NCBI GenBank assembly: GCA_003534175.1
Contig: DPFD01000195.1
Location: forward strand, 1,583 to 12,306
DNA from: Chitinophagaceae bacterium
GTDB lineage: Bacteria > Bacteroidota > Bacteroidia > Chitinophagales > Chitinophagaceae
Length of the DNA: 10,724 nucleotides
Direction: 5' to 3'
Notes under the pieces: model-generated
What the model was told of the DNA's origin: nothing
The model's input: the letters and a program-made list of their open reading frames with translations, nothing else
Databases searched by the model: none
Shown: one piece after another, positions 1-6,602 of the stretch
How positions within the stretch are numbered: the first letter of the stretch is position 1
How the letters are laid out: the number at the start of each line of letters is the position of its first letter
Position numbers and translations under genes: made by a program

Positions 1-1396
1 ATCTTTTCCAGGCCTCGTTGGTTAAACGGGTAGTAACGGTTGCGTTGAATGATTGTCCCGCATTTTCCTGAGTTGTCCACGCACGCAGCAACCAGTTTTT
101 GCTGTTCAGTTCAATTTTGTACTGACCCACACGAAGGTCTTTCAGGGAGTAACGGTCGCTACCGGTATACACGGTATTACCGGTTCCCCAATGCCCGGCA
201 ATGATAGCCTCGGTTTTAGAATTGATTTTATAATTCAATGAGGCGCCCATCTTAAAGTTCAATGTGGTAGGGTCGATGATATCAGCCTCACGGTAACCCG
301 TACGCGAAACACGGTTTGGTGAAGTAGTTAGCGTACTGATGTACTGAGCCAGGAAGGGTGCCTGAGCGGCAATTCCCTGCAGGATGGGATTGATATCGGC
401 AGTGGTTTCATCTCCGTACACATTGATACCATCGTAATTCGGATCGGTTTCCCGTGTGCCGGCCTTAGGCTGTCCCAAGGTACCGATGCGGTTGAAATTT
501 CTTTCATCCATACCTATCCAGTCTCTTGCCTGAATCAACTCAGAAGTAATTTTAAACGCAAATTTATCCGACATTTTTTTAGCCCAGCGCAAGCTCCAGT
601 TATGGTAGGGCGATGTGGGACGCTGACGGGCATCGGTGTGCATGATACCGGTTTTAATTTCAAACGACAGGCCCTGATATTTGAATGGATTCTTACTGGT
701 AATGAGTAAGGTTCCGTTCATACCACCCGGACCGTACAGTGCAGATGACGCACCCGGCAGTAACTCCATATTATCAATATCTAACTGTGTTAAACCCACC
801 ACACTTCCCACGGCAAAGTTTAACCCCGGAGCCTGATTATCCATACCGTCCATTATCTGTGTAAACCGAACGTTACCGCTACCGGAGAAACCGCGGGTAC
901 TGGGGGTTTTAAAAGTTAAGGAAGAGGTAACTACATCCACCCCTTTCAGATTGGATACCACATCGTAATAATTTGCAGCAGGTGCGGTACGAATGGTAGC
1001 TGCACTCACACGCTCCACTGATACCGGAGATTCCATGATGCGTTCAGCCACACGTGTAGCGGATACCACTACTTCCTGACCGAGTACGTTGCTGGGTTCC
1101 AGGCTCACCATCGCCACATCAGCAGCACTGTATACTACAATTTCTTTTTCTGTGAAACCTACCGAGGAGAAAATCAGGGTTACCGGTAAGCTTTTCGTGG
1201 TCAGACTAAAATTTCCTTTATCATCGGTAAACGTTCCTTCGGTAGAACCCTTAACCGTAACTGAAACTGCTGACGCATTTTCTTGTGTTGTACTGTTTTT
1301 GACATTTCCGCTAATAGTTACATTCTGGGCGTGTGCAGACACACTTGCAGCCATAACCACCAGCAGCGTTAAAACATAACGGGCCATTTTTCTCAT
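1..1396 (-). CDS. TonB-dependent outer-membrane receptor with CarboxypepD_reg-like domain, N-terminal part (runs off left edge)
   Basis: The frame is open from an ATG at 1396 to the window edge, giving 465 residues with no stop, so the C-terminal barrel is missing. Residues 1-23 look like a signal peptide (MRKMARYVLTLLVVMAASVS, then AHA before the predicted cut at Q24). Residues about 27-100 form a carboxypeptidase-regulatory-like beta-sandwich, as is common in Bacteroidota receptors. A TonB-box-like stretch EVVVSATR lies at 108-115. The plug domain covers about 116-235 and includes LYGPGGMNGTLLITSKNPF near 220-238. The barrel begins after that. By family, it would import a ligand across the outer membrane using TonB-ExbBD energy. 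The ligand is unknown, and no SusD-type partner is visible because the downstream side is cut off. An ATG three codons in (1387) is an alternative start. The gene is divergent from purC. Confidence 0.93.
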   Translation of the reverse strand, partial: MRKMARYVLTLLVVMAASVSAHAQNVTISGNVKNSTTQENASAVSVTVKGSTEGTFTDDKGNFSLTTKSLPVTLIFSSVGFTEKEIVVYSAADVAMVSLEPSNVLGQEVVVSATRVAERIMESPVSVERVSAATIRTAPAANYYDVVSNLKGVDVVTSSLTFKTPSTRGFSGSGNVRFTQIMDGMDNQAPGLNFAVGSVVGLTQLDIDNMELLPGASSALYGPGGMNGTLLITSKNPFKYQGLSFEIKTGIMHTDARQRPTSPYHNWSLRWAKKMSDKFAFKITSELIQARDWIGMDERNFNRIGTLGQPKAGTRETDPNYDGINVYGDETTADINPILQGIAAQAPFLAQYISTLTTSPNRVSRTGYREADIIDPTTLNFKMGASLNYKINSKTEAIIAGHWGTGNTVYTGSDRYSLKDLRVGQYKIELNSKNWLLRAWTTQENAGQSFNATVTTRLTNEAWKR

Positions 1397-1522
1397 ATAG
1401 GTTGTTTTGGTTAACATTATTTTAGCAATTTAAGTATTCAGGTAAATTCAGTGAAATTTATTTTTATCACATGTGTTGATATATCTGGGGATATGATATT
1501 CCGCATATTCCGGTGAGGCGCT

Positions 1523-1530
1523 TAATTTTG
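1523..1530 (+). promoter_or_regulatory. Candidate Bacteroidota -7 promoter element for purC
   Basis: TAATTTTG matches the TAnnTTTG consensus recognised by the Bacteroidota primary sigma factor. It ends only three bases before the purC ATG at 1534, so a transcript from it would have almost no leader. I see no TTG-type -33 element at the usual 17-23 base spacing, so the call rests on the -7 match and its position. Confidence 0.45.
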
Positions 1531-1533
1531 CGC

Positions 1534-2481
1534 ATGCCTTTTTCAACGCTCCCCCATCAAACAGGATTTTATCGTGGTAAAGTACGGGATGTATATTCCA
1601 TCGGCGAAAATTGGTTGATTATGCTGGCCAGCGAGCGCATATCAGCTTTTGATGTAATATTACCACGCACCATTCCATTTAAAGGACAGGTATTAAATCA
1701 AATAGCTGCACACATGCTCCGGCATTGCGCGGATGTTTGTCCGAACTGGTTGCTGGAAGTACCCGCGCCCAACGTGAGCGCCGGCTGGCGTTGTGAACCG
1801 TTTAAAATTGAAATGGTGGTGCGGGGCACATTAACCGGACACGCCTGGCGCACCTACCAATCTGGTAAGCGAATCTTGTGTGGTGTGCCGCTGCCGGAAG
1901 GCATGCAGGAGCACGACGCTTTTCCACACCCCATCCTCACGCCCAGTACCAAAGCTTCTGCCGGTCATGATGAAGACATCACTGCAGAAGAAATCATTCG
2001 CTTGAAACTGGCCACTCCCGAAGAATATGAAACCATTTGCGCATATGCGTTAGCGTTATTTGAACGCGGCCGTGAACTCGCCGGAAAGCAAGGATTGATA
2101 TTAGCGGATACTAAATATGAATTCGGAAAAAGAGACGGGAAGATTTTTTTAATGGATGAAATACACACACCCGATTCATCCCGGTATTTCCTGGCAGAAG
2201 GTTTTGACGAAAAGCGCCGATCGGGAGAAAAACCTGTTCAACTCAGCAAGGAGTTTGTGCGTGAGTGGCTGATCAGCGAAGGGTTTATGGGGCAACCCGG
2301 GCAGCAGGTACCGGAAATGACCGACGAGCGCATACAAGACATCAGCAATCGTTACATCCAGCTCTATGAAAAAGTTACCGGTGAAACCTTTATCCCCAAT
2401 CCTTTCAGTGAGGAAGAAACTTTTGAGAGGATGAAGGAATGTGCAGAAAGACTGGTCGCTGAAAATCAAAGTAATGGTTAA
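1534..2481 (+). CDS. purC: Phosphoribosylaminoimidazole-succinocarboxamide synthase (SAICAR synthase)
   Basis: PurC joins CAIR and L-aspartate with ATP hydrolysis to give SAICAR, the aspartate-addition step of de novo purine synthesis in the cytosol. The 315 residues match the long PurC form. Visible motifs are YRGKVRDVY (13-21), with the nucleotide-binding lysine region; the signature [20 protein letters not shown] (32-51); [16 protein letters not shown] (93-108); [12 protein letters not shown] (138-149); [12 protein letters not shown] (187-198); and the metal-site-like [15 protein letters not shown] (204-218). I chose ATG 1534 because the protein from there begins as PurC proteins do. A GTG at 1513 would add seven residues (MRRLILR) encoded partly by the candidate -7 promoter element, which makes it unlikely. 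The gene is divergent from the TonB receptor and converges on trhO across 83 bases with no clear terminator. It stands alone on this strand and is not in a pur operon here. Confidence 0.96.
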   Translation: MPFSTLPHQTGFYRGKVRDVYSIGENWLIMLASERISAFDVILPRTIPFKGQVLNQIAAHMLRHCADVCPNWLLEVPAPNVSAGWRCEPFKIEMVVRGTLTGHAWRTYQSGKRILCGVPLPEGMQEHDAFPHPILTPSTKASAGHDEDITAEEIIRLKLATPEEYETICAYALALFERGRELAGKQGLILADTKYEFGKRDGKIFLMDEIHTPDSSRYFLAEGFDEKRRSGEKPVQLSKEFVREWLISEGFMGQPGQQVPEMTDERIQDISNRYIQLYEKVTGETFIPNPFSEEETFERMKECAERLVAENQSNG

Positions 2482-2564
2482 CTGAAGCAGGTAGCATCCA
2501 TCTTGCCGTGCAAAAACAAAACATAACGACTAGGTGTACATGAAACTTTAACCCGACAGAATCC

Positions 2565-3602
2565 TTAATCACTCTGCAACTTCAATGAACGCATCCTGCT
2601 CTTCGACTTATTAAAAATCATTTGTCCTTTTACTTTTCCTTTACGCATTTCCTGTTGCACTTCTTCAGGGAGCTTAATAATGTCTGCACACTCGGTGCTG
2701 CAACAACTGCTGTACTTTTCACGGCAGGCATCGCACTGAATAAACAACAGATGACAGCCTTCATTAGCACAGTTGATGTGTGTATCGCAGGGCTGGCCAC
2801 ACTGATGGCACTGTGCAATCACTTCGTCGGTAATGCGTTCACCGAGGCGTTCATCAAACACAAAATTCTTTCCCCTGAACTTGTTGGGCAGGCCTTTTTC
2901 ACGCACGGTATTGGCATAATGTATAATCCCTCCTTCCAAATGAAACACATTCTCAAAACCCTGGTGTAAAAAGTATGCACTCGCCTTTTCGCATCGTATG
3001 CCACCGGTGCAATACATTATGATGTTCTTGTCTTTCTGATCGCGCAGCATTTCTACCGCCATGGGTAGCTGCTCCCGGAAAGTATCGCTGGGAATTTCAC
3101 GCGCGGTATCAAAATGACCTACTTCATATTCATAATGATTGCGCATGTCTATTACGATGGTTTCCGGATCATTGGTAAGGGCATTGAACGCTGCGGCATC
3201 CACATAACGACCTTTTCTTTCCATGCTGAAAGCCGGATCCTCAATGCCATCGGCCACAATCTTTTCACGCACCTTTATTTTCAGCACCCAAAAAGATTTA
3301 CCGTCGCTCACGGCAATGTTTAAACGCAAATCTTTAAAATGTGGGGTGCTGTTGAGGTACTCTCTGAATGCGTCCATGTTAGATGAGGGCAAACTGATCT
3401 GCGCATTCACGCCTTCGTGTGCCACATAAATCCTGCCGAATACATTCAACTTGTTGAAATGGATGTACAGATCGTCGCGAAAAGCAGCAGGATCAGCAAT
3501 CGGAAAATAACGGTAAAATGAAATGGTAGTACGCGGTTCAGTTTCTGCGTATAAGCGTGCTTTGAGTTCCTTCTGGGAAACCCGGTTGTGTAAAATAGCC
3601 AT
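2565..3602 (-). CDS. trhO: tRNA uridine-34 hydroxylase, rhodanese family (TrhO/YceA)
   Basis: TrhO makes 5-hydroxyuridine at the wobble position (U34) of certain tRNAs, and by family knowledge the reaction needs O2. The protein has 345 residues from ATG 3602. Residues 1-115 are the N-terminal domain ([15 protein letters not shown], 24-38; [17 protein letters not shown], 56-72). A rhodanese domain covers about 130-235 and has the active-site loop [13 protein letters not shown] with Cys198. A C-terminal cysteine-rich segment at 265-305 ([14 protein letters not shown] and later CxxC-like pairs) is probably a metal site. This is the long form, with about the 350-residue length of E. coli YceA. 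An upstream in-frame start at 3671 would add 23 residues that do not resemble the family; MAILHNRVS is the typical N-terminus as I remember it, so I chose that. The gene lies downstream of the DUF5686 gene with an 84-base gap and its own candidate promoter. Confidence 0.95.
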   Translation of the reverse strand: MAILHNRVSQKELKARLYAETEPRTTISFYRYFPIADPAAFRDDLYIHFNKLNVFGRIYVAHEGVNAQISLPSSNMDAFREYLNSTPHFKDLRLNIAVSDGKSFWVLKIKVREKIVADGIEDPAFSMERKGRYVDAAAFNALTNDPETIVIDMRNHYEYEVGHFDTAREIPSDTFREQLPMAVEMLRDQKDKNIIMYCTGGIRCEKASAYFLHQGFENVFHLEGGIIHYANTVREKGLPNKFRGKNFVFDERLGERITDEVIAQCHQCGQPCDTHINCANEGCHLLFIQCDACREKYSSCCSTECADIIKLPEEVQQEMRKGKVKGQMIFNKSKSRMRSLKLQSD

Positions 3603-3678
3603 GTTGTTTAATTTGTACCTTATATAAAGGGTCCCGAATTTCACGGGATGGTTGCTTGCAGGGCAAACCAAATTTTCA

Positions 3679-3686
3679 CAAAGTTA
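3679..3686 (-). promoter_or_regulatory. Candidate Bacteroidota -7 promoter element for trhO
   Basis: Read on the minus strand this is TAACTTTG, a full match to TAnnTTTG. It directly follows the TAG stop of the DUF5686 gene and lies 76 bases before the trhO ATG. This suggests trhO can be transcribed separately from the three-gene block upstream. No convincing -33 TTG is seen at 17-23 bases spacing. Confidence 0.4.
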
Positions 3687-6227
3687 CTATTTTAATTCAA
3701 ATGTTTGGCGGCGCCTTCCTCCCTGAAAGGCATTTACAAAGTTTCCGAACAATCCTCCGGCACCGAATTTCACGCCCCATTGCGGACTACGCCCCTTTTC
3801 CAGTCCGGCCACCAGATCTACCCGAAGTACTTTCATGATGTTTTCCAACCCGAAGAACACTTCCGTATAATTGAAATTTTGATTGGCGTAAAACACATTG
3901 GCTCCGGTTACAAACTGGATATTCATCTTTTTGAATCCGGGGATTTTATTCGACAGTAATCCGTTCAAATGATGCTCAACGTGTGCAAAGCCAAATACAG
4001 GCTCGGTATTACTCAGCTTATAATAGGATGCCATCTGAAAACCGTTGGTCAGGTTCGACAAAGCGTCTGTAAGGTTTCCGTTGAAATGCCAGTGATCGTG
4101 TATCGGTACAGCCGCTGAATTGAAAAACCCGCCGGCCCACACCCGGTAATTCAATGAACCGGCGATGCGCATATTTTTATTGCCGTTGATGGTAACCTTC
4201 CAGCGATCGAAATCTACATCACTGTTCATCACATCCTTGAACCCTTTCGAATAATCGAAGGTGAATACCGGCCATGAAGAACCCATGCTAACTTTTGATT
4301 TCGGGAATACGATGTATTTTTGTCCTGGTTGAATGCTGATGGATGTATGCAGTACAACGGCCTGGTGTCTGGTAAACTGTTGCGGGATTTTTTCAAACGG
4401 ATAATTGGGTGTAAATTGATTGCGGTGCTTTTTAATCAGCACATAATTGGTATTATTATCCAATGGCAAACGATCTTCATATAATGCCTGCATGTTCAAC
4501 CTGATACCGCTCTCCCAGCTTCTTGAGTATTCTGCCGAAGCGAAATTATTCTCATAGATTTTCATGAAGTTGTTGCCCCATAAAAATGTACTGAGGGTAT
4601 TGTTGAACTCGCTGATGGGGTTGGAAGGATTGAACTGGCGCACACTCTTTCCTCCCGAAAAAGTAAGGATTCTGTTTCCGTACGCAGTAATCTGATCTCC
4701 ACCGCGTTTACGAATCTCCAGTTTGAGTGCCGGATTCAGGTGACCGTTCAAAAATCCATACCGAATATTTCCTTCCACCGTTACCAGGTTTTTCTTGTAC
4801 CATTTACTCCAGTACGGAATAAACGTCATGTTCAACCCTTCCACACTATTATAATGTGTATTCCAGAGTACACTTTCAACGCCCCAACTGTAGGAATTGG
4901 TTAAGCTATAGTGGTTGCGGTGGATTCCGGAAAGCAGTAATTTGTGAGGCTTGATTTTGCCCTGCCATTTTCTCAGTGAATCAATGTATGCCTGCGTATT
5001 TTTATTGGCTTTTTCAACAGTATAGATGCTGTCTTTTACCTGATAATTTTTCACTTCCTCTTCCTCAAGTGGTACCGGACGAATCGTATCCCACCAGGTT
5101 TTAGGTTTACTCACCACGGCCGTATCGTACTCAATGATTACGTTGCTGAATGTTTTTTTAGTAAACTCCGGACTAAAATTATAATCGTTATACACATTGT
5201 GGAACGTGCCTGAAACTTCAAAGCCCAACACATTACCGCGAATGGTCAGCACCTGGTTGCGCAACAACCATTTATTGCCATCGTGCATTTTCAGTTGCTG
5301 CAGTTTGAGTGTATCCACCAATTCTAGTTGCGATTCCTTGGTGAGGTACGCATCCACACTGTGAATCACCCAGTCGCCATCCACAATATTAATGACTCCG
5401 TTAAACAGTGGCTCAAAGCGCCTCCTGGGTTTCATTTCAATAGAGTAAATCATCTTATCTCCTTCAAAGAAAGTACCCAGCAATCGGAACCGGTAATAAT
5501 TGATGGCCCCATCCGCAATGGGTGAAATGAATCCGCGCTTATTAAAGGTTTCAAGAAAAATGATTACGTTGTTCTGGTTGAGGTCGATAAAGATGGGGAA
5601 ATTAAATCCGAACTGATCACTTCCGCTCACTCGGCTGTTGAGCACATCCAGTTTGAACTTTTTGGGCGGATCGAAACTGATTTTGGACAGAGCTTCGGAA
5701 AGATAAAGAATCCCTCTGCCCATGGAATCGAGCCCGTTGCCTTCCATTTCATTCTTGTCAATTTTTTGTCCGAATATTTTATCGGGCAGGTTCACCATTT
5801 TAAGAATGTCTTTGTTGTATCGCATCACGCTGTAGGGAACCGATTTACCCGAAAGTTCATTTTTTCTTTTAATAGCTGCACGGATGATGCGGTAGGCAGG
5901 ATTCTCTCCATCACTGGAAACCGACACCTCTTCCAGGGTAAGTTCCTGTTTCTGCAGGATGAAATCCAGTTCCATATTCTCTTTTACCTGCACCTGTTTT
6001 TCCTGCGTTTTATAGCCCAGGTGCTGACACACCACGGTGTATGTACCGGGCTCGAGCCGCAAAGTGTACCGGGCGTTGTTGTTTGCACTTACTCCATCCT
6101 GCCTGCCCTTAACGGAAACCGATGCAAAGGGCAGTAAATCTCCATCTGAGGTATATATGGTACCAGATAATTGTTGTGCAACGGCGGTGAATGGCCAAAG
6201 CAACAAACAGCAAATAAAAAGACGCAT
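3687..6227 (-). CDS. DUF5686 outer-membrane protein with CarboxypepD_reg-like domain
   Basis: The 846-residue protein has a signal peptide (MRLFICCLLLWPFTAVAQ, cut probably after AVA at 17). Residues about 19-93 form a carboxypeptidase-regulatory-like domain (LSGTIYTSDGDLLPFASVSV through the LEPGTYTVVCQHLGYKT stretch). DUF5686-type motifs follow: NPAYRIIRAAIKRKN at 109-123 and RGILYLSEALSKISF at 171-185. The second half, from about residue 440, is rich in alternating aromatic and polar strands typical of an outer-membrane beta-barrel, and includes NIMKVLRVDLVAGLEKGRSP and GVKFGAGGLF near the C-terminus. The length is normal for the family. The molecular function is unknown, and unlike the TonB receptor it shows no TonB box or plug. 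It is the last gene of a tight block: its ATG lies 2 bases after the stop of the small membrane protein, which implies translational coupling. The family call is firm; the biochemical role is not known. Confidence 0.9.
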   Translation of the reverse strand: MRLFICCLLLWPFTAVAQQLSGTIYTSDGDLLPFASVSVKGRQDGVSANNNARYTLRLEPGTYTVVCQHLGYKTQEKQVQVKENMELDFILQKQELTLEEVSVSSDGENPAYRIIRAAIKRKNELSGKSVPYSVMRYNKDILKMVNLPDKIFGQKIDKNEMEGNGLDSMGRGILYLSEALSKISFDPPKKFKLDVLNSRVSGSDQFGFNFPIFIDLNQNNVIIFLETFNKRGFISPIADGAINYYRFRLLGTFFEGDKMIYSIEMKPRRRFEPLFNGVINIVDGDWVIHSVDAYLTKESQLELVDTLKLQQLKMHDGNKWLLRNQVLTIRGNVLGFEVSGTFHNVYNDYNFSPEFTKKTFSNVIIEYDTAVVSKPKTWWDTIRPVPLEEEEVKNYQVKDSIYTVEKANKNTQAYIDSLRKWQGKIKPHKLLLSGIHRNHYSLTNSYSWGVESVLWNTHYNSVEGLNMTFIPYWSKWYKKNLVTVEGNIRYGFLNGHLNPALKLEIRKRGGDQITAYGNRILTFSGGKSVRQFNPSNPISEFNNTLSTFLWGNNFMKIYENNFASAEYSRSWESGIRLNMQALYEDRLPLDNNTNYVLIKKHRNQFTPNYPFEKIPQQFTRHQAVVLHTSISIQPGQKYIVFPKSKVSMGSSWPVFTFDYSKGFKDVMNSDVDFDRWKVTINGNKNMRIAGSLNYRVWAGGFFNSAAVPIHDHWHFNGNLTDALSNLTNGFQMASYYKLSNTEPVFGFAHVEHHLNGLLSNKIPGFKKMNIQFVTGANVFYANQNFNYTEVFFGLENIMKVLRVDLVAGLEKGRSPQWGVKFGAGGLFGNFVNAFQGGRRRQTFELK

Positions 6228-6229
6228 AA

Positions 6230-6583
6230 TTATGGTTTATGAACTGAGTAACGGAGAAGGCTACCCGAAAGTGATGCGAAGCCTCCAACTACTGCACCAA
6301 TACAGGCAGTAATCAATATTAGTACAATCGGATTATTATTGTTTAAAATCAACTCGGAGATTTTTCCCGCAAGCAGATGGTTATTTTCTACACTAATCCA
6401 TGCAGCGCCTCCACCCCACAATAACAGCAGGGCTACAAATCCGCTCAAAAACGACTTCCACGGGCGCAGCGGAATAAGTAGTGCTACCAGGAAGGCAGCG
6501 ATGGCAATGCTCCACCAGGGCAGGAATAAACACAGCGCAAAAGACAAGAGGGCGGTGAGTAATACGGTTATAATCCATTTCAT
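6230..6583 (-). CDS. Small multi-pass membrane protein, unknown function
   Basis: I do not recognise this 117-residue protein. It is almost entirely hydrophobic, with about four membrane segments: residues 2-21, 23-41, 47-65 and 84-106. A short polar loop (ENNHLLAGKISELILNNNN, about 66-84) precedes the last segment, and the tail is short and basic. The last segment is glycine-rich (GAVVGGFASLSGSL), which would allow close helix packing. There are no conserved catalytic residues that I can name. It sits 19 bases after the acylase stop and 2 bases before the DUF5686 start, so it is very probably co-transcribed with both and acts in the inner membrane. Its length, good start (ATG 6583) and tight packing between two real genes support it being a true gene. 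Confidence 0.8.
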   Translation of the reverse strand: MKWIITVLLTALLSFALCLFLPWWSIAIAAFLVALLIPLRPWKSFLSGFVALLLLWGGGAAWISVENNHLLAGKISELILNNNNPIVLILITACIGAVVGGFASLSGSLLRYSVHKP

Positions 6584-6602
6584 AGTTCGTGTAATTTTTT
6601 TG

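Noticed and set aside
1..1396. Calling the receptor a SusC of a polysaccharide utilisation locus
   Set aside because: No SusD-like gene or glycoside hydrolase is visible, and the downstream side is outside the window.
1513..1533. GTG start adding seven residues to PurC
   Set aside because: The extra residues are encoded by the candidate promoter element and do not resemble PurC; the ATG at 1534 fits the family better.
2503..2513. TTGC-CGT-GCAA hairpin between purC and trhO as a bidirectional terminator
   Set aside because: The stem has only four base pairs, and the following A-rich stretch is not a U-tract for purC. It is too weak to call.
3632..3648. TCCCG/CGGGA hairpin before trhO as terminator of the upstream operon
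   Set aside because: The 5-bp stem with a 7-base loop is not followed by a proper U-tract on the minus strand.
3603..3671. Upstream start extending TrhO by 23 residues
   Set aside because: The extension is unlike the family, and the typical N-terminus (MAILHNRVS) begins at 3602.
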